Source: Tepidicella xavieri
Lineage (GTDB): Bacteria; Pseudomonadota; Gammaproteobacteria; Burkholderiales; Burkholderiaceae_C
NCBI RefSeq assembly: GCF_004363315.1
Contig: NZ_SNYL01000003.1
Span: 157,342-221,341 of the forward strand
Reading direction: 5' to 3'
DNA: 64,000 bases
Part shown: piece by piece, positions 10,254 through 19,871 of the stretch
How positions within the stretch are numbered: the first letter of the stretch is position 1
Layout of the letters: the number at the start of each line of letters is the position of its first letter
The notes under the pieces: model-generated
What the model was told of the DNA's origin: nothing
Seen by the model: only the letters and a program-made list of their open reading frames with translations
The model's database searches: none
Position numbers and translations under genes: made by a program

Positions 10254-10661
10254 TCAAGCGGGTGGCAGCCGGCTCAGCGTGGCTTGCAGGTCGGTGGCGG
10301 TCAGCGGCTTGAGCAAATAGCCCACCGCCCCCGCCGCCAGACAGTGCATGCGGGTGGCCTCCCCCGTTTCGCCTGAGACGATGATGACGGGCGGGGCCGC
10401 GCTGGCCCCCGGCGCACGCAAGGCGCCCAGCACGCCATACCCGTCGAGCACCGGCATGTCCAGATCGAGCAACACAACGTCGAACGTCTGGCTGCGCAGC
10501 GCGGCCAGGGCCTGGGCACCGTCGCGCACCAGCACGCCACCATGGCCCAGTTCGCGCAACAGCCGCGCGGCGATGCGCAGGTTCAGCGGCTCATCGTCGG
10601 CCACCAGCACGCGCAGCCCTCGGTGGCTGGGGAAGGGTTCGGGCGACGCCAGGGGGTGCAT
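10254..10661 (-). CDS. Single-domain response regulator (receiver)
   Basis: About 135 residues, essentially one CheY-like receiver: acidic pocket VADDEP, phospho-acceptor in LLDLDMPVLDGYG, the conserved Thr/Ser position in VSGETGEA, and LLKPL with the conserved Lys. No output domain follows. The start at 10661 is preferred because GGAG lies nine bases upstream and the ATG falls five bases after the recX stop; two upstream ATGs overlap recX. It sits between recX and a chemoreceptor gene on the same strand. Its kinase is unknown, and a role in chemotaxis or motility is only suggested by that neighbour. Confidence 0.85.
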   Translation of the reverse strand: MHPLASPEPFPSHRGLRVLVADDEPLNLRIAARLLRELGHGGVLVRDGAQALAALRSQTFDVVLLDLDMPVLDGYGVLGALRAPGASAAPPVIIVSGETGEATRMHCLAAGAVGYLLKPLTATDLQATLSRLPPA

Positions 10662-10665
10662 GGGC

Positions 10666-11156
10666 TCAAGCTCCATCCGGGCTGAAGGCGTCGTCCGCTT
10701 CGGCGGCGCTGTGGACACGCGGGACGGTGCGGGCGGCGAGCTCGGGCGCGAAGCCTTTGGCGATCAGATGCCGAATCTGCCGTGCCCGCTCCTGGGCCGA
10801 TGGGGGCGGCACGCCGAAGCGGCGCGACCAGGCCGCTTGGGCACGCTGCGCCTCGGAGTCCGCCAGATGATGGGTGGCGGCGTCAATGGTGGCCTCGTCC
10901 ACGCCCTTGGCACGCAAATCCGCCTGCACCCGGCGCAAGCCGTAGCGTTGTGCCCGCTGCCGGCTCAGCGCCTCGGCAAAACGCTCGTCCGACAGCCAGC
11001 CTTCGCGTTGCAAGGCGTCGAGCACGGCCAGCACCTCCTGCGCATCGGCCGCATGCGGGGCGAGCTTTTGGGCCAGCTCTTGCCGGCTGTGCTCGCGCCG
11101 GGCCAGCCAACGCAAGGCCCGGCTTTGGAGCGATGGGGGGCCGGAAGGGCGGCCGA

Positions 11157-11160
<4 letters not shown>
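10666..11160 (-). CDS. recX: RecA regulatory protein RecX
   Basis: 164 residues rich in Arg, Ala and Glu, with the three-helix repeat pattern of Rec[20 protein letters not shown], the [21 protein letters not shown] segment, and [12 protein letters not shown]. RecX binds inside the RecA filament groove and limits filament extension. Its ATG overlaps the recA stop (ATGA, 11157-11160), the common recA-recX coupling that keeps RecX at low level. Length is normal for the shorter proteobacterial form. Confidence 0.93.
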
Positions 11161-12248
<1,088 letters not shown>

Positions 12249-12251
12249 GGG

Positions 12252-12280
12252 GTTGAAGCACCCGCCTCCCTGGCTTCAAC
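12252..12280. repeat. Inverted repeat in the recA leader
   Basis: GTTGAAGC (12252-12259) and GCTTCAAC (12273-12280) form a perfect eight-base inverted repeat around a 13-base spacer immediately upstream of recA. It could be an mRNA stem-loop in the leader or a protein-binding site. It does not match the CTGT-N8-ACAG LexA pattern. Confidence 0.4.
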
Positions 12281-12368
12281 ATCGCGGTGTCGGTGCTTGA
12301 TGGGCAGTGTAATGGCGAATACCGTCTAAAAATCTAATTTTTTGGTCAGTTTGCCTTACTATGTGCCC

Positions 12369-12866
12369 ATGGTCGATTTGGCACCCTGGTCGGCGCAAGC
12401 CCATGACGACGCCTGGCGGCTGACCCACCTGGGGCGGCTGATGGGCCACGCGCTGCGCCGTTTCGACGAGCGGGTGCTCGAATGCATGACGCACGACCCG
12501 CGGGCGCCACTGGCCTTGTCGCACCTGGCCGCGCGCGGCCAGGTGGGAGCGGCCATCGTGCACATCACGCGGCACCTGCCGCTGCAGGGCGCGCGACTGA
12601 CCGCGCTGGCCCACAGCGCCGGCATGAGCAAGCAAGCCATGGGCGACCTGGTGGACCAATGCGAAGCCTGGGGCCTGGTGCGGCGCGAGCCCGACCCGAC
12701 CGACGCCCGGGCCAGGCGCATCGTCTTCACCCCGGCCGGGCTGGATTGGCTGCAGGCATTCCGCCATGCCGTGGCCCGGGCCGAGGCCGAATTCCGCGAC
12801 GCCGTCGGCCCGCAGGTGGCCACCGTGGTGGCGCTGGGGCTGGAAGCCTACGCGCAAGGCGACTGA
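12369..12866 (+). CDS. MarR-family transcriptional regulator
   Basis: About 165 residues. The winged-helix core is clear: LTALAHSAGMSKQAMGDLVD (helix-turn-helix), then GLVRREPDPTDARARRIVFT, the MarR wing with its conserved D-x-R-x(3)-R pattern. The protein probably acts as a dimeric repressor or activator. It is divergent from recA and separate from the two-component pair that follows. The ATG at 12369 is chosen over the frame start at 12342 because it leaves a normal family N-terminus. Ligand and targets are unknown. Confidence 0.88.
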   Translation: MVDLAPWSAQAHDDAWRLTHLGRLMGHALRRFDERVLECMTHDPRAPLALSHLAARGQVGAAIVHITRHLPLQGARLTALAHSAGMSKQAMGDLVDQCEAWGLVRREPDPTDARARRIVFTPAGLDWLQAFRHAVARAEAEFRDAVGPQVATVVALGLEAYAQGD

Positions 12867-12918
12867 ACGCCTACAATGAGTGCGGGCGGCATCCGAACGC
12901 CCCCGCAGGAGACCGACG

Positions 12919-13593
12919 ATGCGCATACTCATAGCCGAAGACGATCAGGTGCTCGCCGACGGGTTGCTGCGAACGCTGCGTGCGGCCGGCGCCGCCGTGG
13001 ATCACGTGGCCAGCGGCTCCGAGGCCGACGCCGCCTTGCTGACCAACAACGAATTCGATCTGCTCATCCTCGACCTGGGGCTGCCGCGCATGCACGGCCT
13101 GGAAGTGCTCAAGCGGCTGCGATCCCGGGGCTCCACCCTGCCGGTGCTCATCCTCACCGCGGCCGACAGCGTGGAGGAGCGCGTGCGCGGCCTGGATCTG
13201 GGCGCTGACGACTACATGGCCAAGCCCTTTGCCCTGCAGGAGCTCGAAGCCCGCGTGCGGGCCCTGGTGCGGCGCGGCAATGGCGCGGCCAGCAGCCAGA
13301 TCAAGCACGGCCCGTTGGTCTACGACCAGGCCGGGCGGGTGGCCACGATCGATGGCAAGATGGTGGAGCTGTCGGCCCGGGAGCTCGGTCTGCTGGAGGT
13401 GCTGCTGCAGCGTGCCGGGCGGCTGGTCAGCAAGGACCAGCTCGTCGAGCGCCTGTGCGAGTGGGGCGAAGAGGTGAGCAACAACGCCATCGAGGTGTAC
13501 ATCCACCGCCTGCGCAAGAAGATCGAAAAAGGCCCGATCCGCATTGCCACCGTGCGCGGACTGGGGTACTGCCTTGAAAAAATCCCTGGCTGA
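12919..13593 (+). CDS. OmpR/PhoB-family response regulator
   Basis: 224 residues. The receiver domain has the acidic pair at E7-D8-D9, phospho-acceptor Asp52 in LLILDLGLPRMHG, and YMAKPF. The C-terminal winged helix ends VSNNAIEVYIHRLRKKI and IATVRGLGYCL, typical of OmpR/PhoB and closest in feel to QseB/TctD regulators. A good AGGAG ribosome site precedes the ATG at 12919. The gene overlaps the following sensor-kinase gene by about 20 bases, so the two form a co-translated two-component system. A TACAAT hexamer at 12872-12877 may be its -10 element. The target genes are not evident nearby. Confidence 0.93.
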   Translation: MRILIAEDDQVLADGLLRTLRAAGAAVDHVASGSEADAALLTNNEFDLLILDLGLPRMHGLEVLKRLRSRGSTLPVLILTAADSVEERVRGLDLGADDYMAKPFALQELEARVRALVRRGNGAASSQIKHGPLVYDQAGRVATIDGKMVELSARELGLLEVLLQRAGRLVSKDQLVERLCEWGEEVSNNAIEVYIHRLRKKIEKGPIRIATVRGLGYCLEKIPG

Positions 13594-15091
13594 CGCCTCG
13601 CCCCTGGACGCCCAGCCCGAGCCGGCCGACCCACCGCTGTCGTTCGGCCTGTTCCAGCGCGAGCAGCGCAGCCTCTTTGGCGAGATCCTGGACTGGATGC
13701 TCACGCCGCTGCTGCTGCTGTGGCCGCTGTCGCTGGCCCTGACCTGGTTCGTCGCCCAGGGCATCGCCAGCAAGCCTTACGACCGGGCGCTGGAGTTCAA
13801 CCTGCAGGCGCTGACCCAGTTCGTCGTGGTGCGCGACGGACAGGTCCAGTTCAACCTCACCAACCAAGCCCGCGATCTGCTGCGGGCCGACGACACCGAC
13901 TTGGTGTTCTATCAGGTGCGCGATGCCGATGGCCGGCTCATCAGCGGCGACCCGGATTTTCCGGCGCCCAGCCATGAGGGGCCTGTGCAGCCCGGCGAGG
14001 TGTATCTGCGCGATGACGTGGTGCGCGACGAAAACGTCCGCGTGGCCTACACCTGGATCGTGCGTGGGCCGGACCGTGACCAGCGCGTGCTCATGCAGAT
14101 GGCCGAAACACGCGGCAAGCGCTCCAAGCTCGCCACCGAGATCATCAAGGGCGTGATGGTGCCGCAGTTCATCATCCTGCCGCTGGCGGTGCTGCTGGTG
14201 TGGCTGGCGCTGGTGCGAGGCATTCGGCCGCTGAACGATCTGGAGCAGCGCATCCGGGCGCGCAAGCCCGACGACCTCAGCCCGATCGACAACGAGCACG
14301 TGCCCCAGGAAGTGGCCCCGCTGGTCTCCTCCATCAACGACCTGCTGCAACGGCTCAAGACCTCGGTCACCAACCAGAAACGGTTCCTGGCCGATGCCGC
14401 GCACCAGCTCAAGACCCCGCTGGCCGGCTTGCGCATGCAGGCCGAGATGGCGCAGAACGCCTCGGGCGAGGACATCCACCGCTCGTTGCAGCAGATTGCC
14501 AAGTCCAGCATGCGGGCCACGCACACGGTCAACCAGCTGTTGGCGCTGGCCCGCGCCGAAACCTCCGGGCGCAGCCTGCCCAGCGTGCCCGTGGATCTGG
14601 CCGAAGCCGTCACCGACGTGATCCAGGACTCCATTCCCCGCGCGCTGGACAAGCAGATCGATCTGGGCTACGAGGGGCCGGAGCACACCCCACCGGGCTG
14701 CACCCTCATGGGCAACCCGACGCTGGTGCGCGAACTGGTGCGCAACCTGGTGGACAACGCCATCAACTACACCCCCACCGGAGGTGTGGTGACGGTGCGC
14801 CTGCTGGTGGACCGTTTCAGCGGCGTGCAGGTGTTGCAGGTGGAAGACGATGGCCCGGGCATTCCCGAGCCGGAGCGCGCGCTGGTGCTGGAGCCGTTTT
14901 ACCGGGCCTTGGGCACCAATGTGGATGGCTCCGGGCTGGGTCTGGCCATCGTGCAGGAAATCGCCCGCCAGCACGGCGCGACCCTGCACTTCGAGGACAC
15001 CCATCCGGGCCGGGCCCAGCGGCGCGGCCTGCGCGTGATCGTGCGCTTTGCCCAGCCCGCGCAGGCGCCGGCGGGTCAGGCCGGCTTGTAG
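13574..15091 (+). CDS. Sensor histidine kinase (partner of the adjacent OmpR-type regulator)
   Basis: About 505 residues. Two transmembrane segments (near LDWMLTPLLLLWPLSLALTW and VPQFIILPLAVLLVWLALV) flank a periplasmic sensor region of the TctE/QseC type. A HAMP-like linker follows, then the H-box ADAAHQLKTPLAG with the phospho-accepting His, N-box ELVRNLVDNAINYTP, and G-boxes DDGPGIP and GSGLGLAIV. The start is probably the TTG at 13574 (MKKSLADASP), although the frame extends to a TTG at 13544. The signal is unknown; resemblance to TctE hints at carboxylate sensing, but no tricarboxylate transporter gene is in the window. Confidence 0.92.
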   Translation: MKKSLADASPLDAQPEPADPPLSFGLFQREQRSLFGEILDWMLTPLLLLWPLSLALTWFVAQGIASKPYDRALEFNLQALTQFVVVRDGQVQFNLTNQARDLLRADDTDLVFYQVRDADGRLISGDPDFPAPSHEGPVQPGEVYLRDDVVRDENVRVAYTWIVRGPDRDQRVLMQMAETRGKRSKLATEIIKGVMVPQFIILPLAVLLVWLALVRGIRPLNDLEQRIRARKPDDLSPIDNEHVPQEVAPLVSSINDLLQRLKTSVTNQKRFLADAAHQLKTPLAGLRMQAEMAQNASGEDIHRSLQQIAKSSMRATHTVNQLLALARAETSGRSLPSVPVDLAEAVTDVIQDSIPRALDKQIDLGYEGPEHTPPGCTLMGNPTLVRELVRNLVDNAINYTPTGGVVTVRLLVDRFSGVQVLQVEDDGPGIPEPERALVLEPFYRALGTNVDGSGLGLAIVQEIARQHGATLHFEDTHPGRAQRRGLRVIVRFAQPAQAPAGQAGL

Positions 15092-15726
15092 ACGTTGAGC
15101 TGCAGCTTCTCGCGCTCCACTGCGCGAGCCACGGCCGGCACGGCGGCGAATGCCTGCGCCAGCGCCCAGGTGTGGGGGTAGCCGGTGGGGTCGATCCCAG
15201 CAAAGCCGCCCCAGCGCAGGAAGGTCAGCGCGTAGGCATCGAGCACGCCGGGGTTCGCGCCGGTCAGCCAAGGGGCGGTCTTCTTCGCCACCATGGCTTC
15301 GATCTCGCCCAGCAGCTGGCGGTACTGGGCGGTGGCATGGGCCTTGATGGCGGCCTGGGCCTCGGGCTGGTCGGTGAACTTTTGCGGCATGAACACGTGG
15401 GTGAACGTGGGGTGCACGGTGTTGTTCATCCAGGCCAGCGTCTCAATGACACGGGTGCGCGCCAGACCGGCCGGTGGCAACAGGCCCGCCTCGGGCAGGC
15501 GCTGATCCAGGTGCAGCACGATGGCCACGATCTGGGTGATCACCGCATCGCCATCGACGAGCACCGGCACTTGCCCGCGCGGGTTCAAGGCCAGGTACTC
15601 GGGGCTGCGCTGCTCGCCTTTGTGCAGCTTGACGAGCACCGCCTCGAACGGGGCGCCTGCCAGCTCCAGCAGGGCATGGGGCACGAAGGAACAGGCGCCA
15701 GGGGCGTAGTAGAGTTTGAGGCTCAT
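15076..15726 (-). CDS. Glutathione S-transferase family protein
   Basis: 216 residues. The thioredoxin-like N-terminal half opens MSLKLYYAPGACSFVPHALLE, as in beta-class bacterial GSTs, and has NPRGQVPVLVDGDAVITQ, which includes the conserved cis-Pro and the glutathione-binding segment. An alpha-helical C-terminal domain follows. A GGAG ribosome site precedes the ATG at 15726. The gene converges on the histidine-kinase gene with a 16-base 3' overlap and lies 31 bases upstream of nothing obviously related. Substrate is unknown. Confidence 0.9.
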   Translation of the reverse strand: MSLKLYYAPGACSFVPHALLELAGAPFEAVLVKLHKGEQRSPEYLALNPRGQVPVLVDGDAVITQIVAIVLHLDQRLPEAGLLPPAGLARTRVIETLAWMNNTVHPTFTHVFMPQKFTDQPEAQAAIKAHATAQYRQLLGEIEAMVAKKTAPWLTGANPGVLDAYALTFLRWGGFAGIDPTGYPHTWALAQAFAAVPAVARAVEREKLQLNVYKPA

Positions 15727-15757
15727 GTCGTCTCCTACGGGGGGTGAGGGGTCTGGA

Positions 15758-18418
15758 TCAGCCGGCGACCTTGCGCGTGGCCTTGGCCGCGGTCTTGCGC
15801 GTGGCAGCGGTCTTGCGGGCAGGGTACTTGCGGTCGCGCGGCTCGAACTCAAAGCCGATTTTGCCAGCGCCCGGGTCCCACACCAGATAGGCTTTGAAGG
15901 CGCGGCGCGTCTTGTTGGAGACGAAATGCTCCAGCAAATCCGTCTTGCCCATGCTCAGCAGCTTGCGCATCTGCTCGGGCGCGATGTCTTGCTGCAAGAT
16001 GGTGGTGGCGCTCTTGAAATCGCAGCTGGGCGTGGGCTGCGCCGCCGTGGGCACGGCCTTGCTGCACACGTAGTGGCTGCCGTGCATATGCACCGGGCTG
16101 CCGCATTTGAGGCAGGGCCCCAACGATTCGGCATCGCCGAAGTCGGCGAGCTCGCCGGTTTCTTCGTCCGCTTTGTCGTCGCCAAAATCGAATTCCAGCT
16201 TCCAGTTCTTGTCCTCGTCGCTGAACTTGAGCGTCAACTCGGCCACAAAAGGCCAGCCGGCCTTGGAGCGGAAGCCTTCCAGCGGGCCGATGCGCTTGTC
16301 GCGCAACAGGGCTTCGGCCTCCTCGATTTCAAACGTGCGCCCGCCTGGCGATTTGCCGAACGAAAAGCCGCAGCCCTCGCCCTGCCCGTCGGCGCCGGTG
16401 CAGGCGAAACGGCGGTAGTTTTCCTTGACGATGCCGCCGCAGTTGGGGCAGGGCGTGCGCAGGGTGGCGTAGTTGCCGGGCACGGTGTCGCGGTCGTATT
16501 CCTTGGCCTTGCGCACGATGCGCTCGGTCATGGCGGCGATCTCGCGCATGAAGGCTTCGCGGCTGAGCTGGCCGCGCTCCATGAGCGAGAGCTTGTGCTC
16601 CCACTCGCCGGTGAGTTCGGGCTTGGAGAGCTCTTCCACCCCCAGCCCGCGCAGCAGCGTCATGAGCTGAAAGGCTTTGGCCGTGGGGACGAGTTCGCGG
16701 CCTTCGCGCAACAGGTATTTTTCGGTCAGCAGCCCTTCGATGATGGCCGCGCGCGTGGCGGGCGTGCCCAGCCCTTTGTCGGCCATGGCGTGGCGCAGCT
16801 CGTCGTCTTCCACCAGCTTGCCCGCGCCTTCCATGGCCGCCAGCAGGGTGGCTTCGGTGTAGCGGGCCGGGGGGCGGGTCTTGAAGGCTTTGACGAGCGC
16901 TTCGTCGGTGCGCACGGTTTCGCCCGGCTGCACGGCCACCAGGTTCTGGCCTTTGTCGCCGTCCTTGGCGTCCTCCGCGTCGGCGGCGGCCTCTTTGCCA
17001 TAGACGGCCATCCAGCCGGGTTTGACGAGCACCTTGCCCTCGGTCTTGAAATGGTGGGTGGCCCCGGGCACCGCCACCCGGGTGATGCGGGTGGTCACCA
17101 TGAATTCGGCCGGCGGGTAGAACACCGCGATGAAGCGGCGCGCCACCAGGTCGTAGAGCTTCTGCTCGGCCTCGCTCAGGCCGCTGGGCGCTTGCAGCGT
17201 GGGGATGATGGCGAAGTGGTCGCTCACTTTGCTGTTGTCGAACACGCGCTTGGTGGGCTTGAGGTAGCCCTGGTTCAAGGCCACGAGCGCGTGCGGCGCC
17301 AGGTGGTTGAGCGGGCTGTCGGCCAGCATCTCGAAGGTCTGCTTGACGGTGCCCAGGTAGTCCTCGGGCAGGGCGCGGCTGTCGGTTCGCGGATAGGTCA
17401 GGGCCTTGTGCTTTTCGTACAGGCTTTGCGCCAGCGCCAGCGTGGTTTTGGCCGAAAAACCGAAGCGGCTGTTGGCCTCGCGCTGCAAGCTGGTCAGGTC
17501 GTACAGCAAGCCGCAGGCCTGGGTGGTGGGTTTGGATTCTTCGCTGACGCTGGCCGGCTGGCCGCGCACGGCTTGGGCGATGGCTTGGGCCTCGGCCTCG
17601 GTCCACAGCCGCTCGGCGCGGGCTTCGGCGTCGGCGCCGTCTTCGATCTGCTTGGGCGTGGGCTTTTTGAAGGCGGGGTCGAACCACTTGCCCGGATACT
17701 GGCCCGCCTGGGCACCGAAGCTGGCGTGGATTTCCCAATAGTCGCGGCTCTTGAAGGCACGGATTTTTTCTTCCCGCTCCACCACCACGGCCAGCGTGGG
17801 CGTCTGCACCCGGCCCACGGTGGTCAGGAAAAAGCCGCCGTCGCGGCTGTTGAAGGCGGTCATGGCGCGCGTGCCGTTGATGCCCACCAGCCAGTCGGCC
17901 TCGGAGCGGCTGCGGGCGGCATCGGCCAGCGGGCGCATCTGCTCGTCGCTGCGCAACTGCTCGAACCCTTCGCGGATGGCCTGCGGCGTCATGGACTGCA
18001 GCCACAGCCGCTTGACCGGCTTGTTCAGGCCCTTGGCCCCGCCGGCGTATTGCTCGATCAGACGGAAAATGAGCTCGCCTTCACGCCCGGCATCGCAGGC
18101 GTTGATGAGGGCGCCCACGTCTTTGCGCTTGGCCAGCTTGACCACCGCCTGCAGGCGCGACTTGGTCTTGTCGATGGGCTTGAGATCGAAATGCGGCGGA
18201 ATCACCGGCAGGTGAGCAAAGCTCCACTTGCCGCGCTTGACGTCATACGCCTCGGGCGCGGCGATTTCCACCAGGTGGCCCACGGCGGAGGTCACGACGT
18301 AATGGTCGTTTTCGTAATGGTCGTCGTGCTTGTCGAATTTGCCGGTCACGGGCGTGAGCGCGCGCACGATGTCTTGCGCCACGGACGGTTTCTCAGCGAT
18401 CACCAGTGTTTTGGTCAT
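15758..18418 (-). CDS. topB: DNA topoisomerase III
   Basis: 886 residues of type IA topoisomerase. The N-terminal TOPRIM domain has TLVIAEKPSVAQDIVRAL and NACDAGREGELIFR; the catalytic tyrosine lies in LTYPRTDSRALPED. C-terminal cysteine clusters (CPNCGG and CLKCGSP) look like zinc-binding topoisomerase repeats, and the protein finishes in a Lys/Arg/Thr/Ala-rich tail, the usual DNA-binding end in betaproteobacteria. The enzyme relaxes negative supercoils and decatenates single-stranded junctions. The ATG at 18418 is supported by family alignment; the frame extends 26 codons upstream without conservation. Confidence 0.95.
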   Translation of the reverse strand: MTKTLVIAEKPSVAQDIVRALTPVTGKFDKHDDHYENDHYVVTSAVGHLVEIAAPEAYDVKRGKWSFAHLPVIPPHFDLKPIDKTKSRLQAVVKLAKRKDVGALINACDAGREGELIFRLIEQYAGGAKGLNKPVKRLWLQSMTPQAIREGFEQLRSDEQMRPLADAARSRSEADWLVGINGTRAMTAFNSRDGGFFLTTVGRVQTPTLAVVVEREEKIRAFKSRDYWEIHASFGAQAGQYPGKWFDPAFKKPTPKQIEDGADAEARAERLWTEAEAQAIAQAVRGQPASVSEESKPTTQACGLLYDLTSLQREANSRFGFSAKTTLALAQSLYEKHKALTYPRTDSRALPEDYLGTVKQTFEMLADSPLNHLAPHALVALNQGYLKPTKRVFDNSKVSDHFAIIPTLQAPSGLSEAEQKLYDLVARRFIAVFYPPAEFMVTTRITRVAVPGATHHFKTEGKVLVKPGWMAVYGKEAAADAEDAKDGDKGQNLVAVQPGETVRTDEALVKAFKTRPPARYTEATLLAAMEGAGKLVEDDELRHAMADKGLGTPATRAAIIEGLLTEKYLLREGRELVPTAKAFQLMTLLRGLGVEELSKPELTGEWEHKLSLMERGQLSREAFMREIAAMTERIVRKAKEYDRDTVPGNYATLRTPCPNCGGIVKENYRRFACTGADGQGEGCGFSFGKSPGGRTFEIEEAEALLRDKRIGPLEGFRSKAGWPFVAELTLKFSDEDKNWKLEFDFGDDKADEETGELADFGDAESLGPCLKCGSPVHMHGSHYVCSKAVPTAAQPTPSCDFKSATTILQQDIAPEQMRKLLSMGKTDLLEHFVSNKTRRAFKAYLVWDPGAGKIGFEFEPRDRKYPARKTAATRKTAAKATRKVAG

Positions 18419-18450
18419 GTCGGTCGATTCGTTCTCTACAATCCTCTCCC

Positions 18451-18490
18451 ATGCGCGCGCACGCGCACCGGTGCGCACACGTGCGTGCGC
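18451..18490. repeat. Nested CG-rich palindromes between topB and the SET-domain gene
   Basis: GCGCACCGGTGCGC (18463-18476) is a perfect 14-base palindrome. It sits within a wider alternating run of GCGC and GTGC tracts that also folds on itself. A TACAAT hexamer lies at 18437-18442, and TAACGTTA, another palindrome, follows at about 18501-18508. The block separates two divergent genes and may be an operator or promoter region. It would be translated if the SET gene started at the ATG at 18451. Confidence 0.5.
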
Positions 18491-18522
18491 AGGCATGTAT
18501 TAACGTTACCAAATTTCTGCCC

Positions 18523-19071
18523 GTGAGCGCCGCCGACCCCGCCCAATCCCCCCCCGTGGCCCGCCCCCGCGCGGGCCGGCGCTTGCAGGTGCGCCGCTCG
18601 GGCGTGCACGGCAAAGGGGTGTTCGCGCTGCGGCCCATCGCGGCGGGCGAGCGGCTGATCGAGTACACCGGCGAAGTGATTTCGTGGGCCGAGGCGCTGC
18701 GCCGCCACCCGCACGACCCGGCCCAGCCCACGCACACCTTTTATTTCCACATCGAAGGTGGCTGCGTCATCGACGCCAAACATGGCGGCAACAGCTCGCG
18801 CTGGATCAACCACAGTTGCGCCCCCAACTGCGAGGCCGAAGAAACGCCCGAGGGCCGCGTGTTCATCAAGGCGCTGCGCGACATTGCGCCGGGCGAAGAA
18901 CTGTTTTACGACTATGGCCTGGTGATCGACGAGCCGCTGACTGCGCGGCTGAAGGCCGAGTACGCCTGCCACTGCGGCACGCCCGCCTGCCGCGGCACCC
19001 TGCTGGCCCCACGCGCTGGCCGGCCGCGCCGCCGGGCCTCGGCGTCCGCCACACCAGCCCGTCGATCATGA
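18523..19071 (+). CDS. SET-domain protein-lysine methyltransferase
   Basis: About 182 residues from a GTG start. The SET fold is clear: RSGVHGKGVFALRPIAAGE, IEYTGEVI, then SSRWINHSCAPNCEAEE with the pseudoknot-forming NHSC motif, GEELFYDYGL, and a post-SET CHCGTPACRGT cysteine cluster expected to bind zinc. Such enzymes transfer methyl groups from S-adenosylmethionine to lysine; the bacterial substrate is unknown. The GTG at 18523 gives a normal length. An ATG at 18451 would add 24 residues translated from the palindrome block. The stop overlaps the birA start (ATGA). Confidence 0.9.
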   Translation: MSAADPAQSPPVARPRAGRRLQVRRSGVHGKGVFALRPIAAGERLIEYTGEVISWAEALRRHPHDPAQPTHTFYFHIEGGCVIDAKHGGNSSRWINHSCAPNCEAEETPEGRVFIKALRDIAPGEELFYDYGLVIDEPLTARLKAEYACHCGTPACRGTLLAPRAGRPRRRASASATPARRS

Positions 19072-19871
19072 ACACCGCCCGCGCCCTGGCCGATCTGCAC
19101 AGCGCCGCCGAAGCCGTGTGGCAGGCCGTGGCGCCCGGGTGGCCCGGGTTTGCGGTGGAGGTGCTGCCCACCATCGACTCGACCAACACCGAGCTGATGC
19201 GCCGCGCCCGCCAGGGCCAGGCCGATCCCGTGCTGCTGGTGGCGCTGGAACAGACGGCGGGCCGAGGGCGCCGTGGGCGGGGCTGGGTCAGCGAGCCCGG
19301 CGCGTCATTGACCTTCTCGCTCGGCCTGCCCCTGCGCCCGGCCAGTTGGTCAGGCCTGTCGCTGGCCGTGGGCGTGAGTCTGGCGGAATCGCTGCACCCC
19401 GAGGTGCGGCTGAAATGGCCCAACGACCTGTGGTGGCAGGACCGCAAGCTCGGCGGCATCTTGGTCGAGACGGCCAACGTGGGCACCGAGCGGTTGGCCA
19501 TCATCGGCGTGGGCCTGAACGTGGAACCCCCACCCCCCCTGCCGGCCGAGCCCGATGCCCAGGGCGTGGCGCCGATGCCACCCGTGGGCCTGCAGACGGT
19601 GGCACCGGCCGCCGGCCTGAGCGCTGGCGGCTGGCTGGTGCGGGCCTTGCCGCCGCTGGTGCGCGATCTGGTGGCGTTCGAGCGCGAGGGCTTTGCCCCT
19701 TTCGCGGCCCGGTTCGAGGCCCGCGACGCGCTGCGCGGGCGGGCCGTGCGCCTGTCCGACGGACAGGAGGGCGTGGCCGACGGGGTGCGGGCCGACGGCG
19801 CCTTGTGGCTGCGCGGCGCGGCTGGCCGCGTGGCCGTGGTGCAGCATGAAGTGAGTGTGCGCCCGTGCTGA
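19068..19871 (+). CDS. birA: Biotin--[acetyl-CoA-carboxylase] ligase
   Basis: 267 residues. Biotin-ligase landmarks are DSTNTELMRR, ALEQTAGRGRRGRGWVSEPG (adenylate-binding loop), RLKWPNDLWW with RKLGGILVE, and IIGVGLNV. There is no N-terminal helix-turn-helix, so it is a ligase only and not a biotin-operon repressor. It activates biotin to biotinyl-AMP and attaches it to the acetyl-CoA carboxylase carrier protein. The start overlaps the SET-gene stop, and its end overlaps the next gene by seven bases, suggesting one transcript. Confidence 0.94.
   Translation: MNTARALADLHSAAEAVWQAVAPGWPGFAVEVLPTIDSTNTELMRRARQGQADPVLLVALEQTAGRGRRGRGWVSEPGASLTFSLGLPLRPASWSGLSLAVGVSLAESLHPEVRLKWPNDLWWQDRKLGGILVETANVGTERLAIIGVGLNVEPPPPLPAEPDAQGVAPMPPVGLQTVAPAAGLSAGGWLVRALPPLVRDLVAFEREGFAPFAARFEARDALRGRAVRLSDGQEGVADGVRADGALWLRGAAGRVAVVQHEVSVRPC

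Noticed and set aside
12249-12345. LexA/SOS box in front of recA
   Set aside because: No CTGT-N8-ACAG or close variant was found; only an unrelated 8-base inverted repeat is present.
15716-18526. 936-codon plus-strand open frame opposite topB, and similar giant antisense frames opposite tkt/gap, dnaN and the fused beta-oxidation gene
   Set aside because: They mirror well-supported genes in the other strand, show His/Ala/Gly/Gln/Arg-rich composition expected from complement of GC-rich codons, and contain no family motif.
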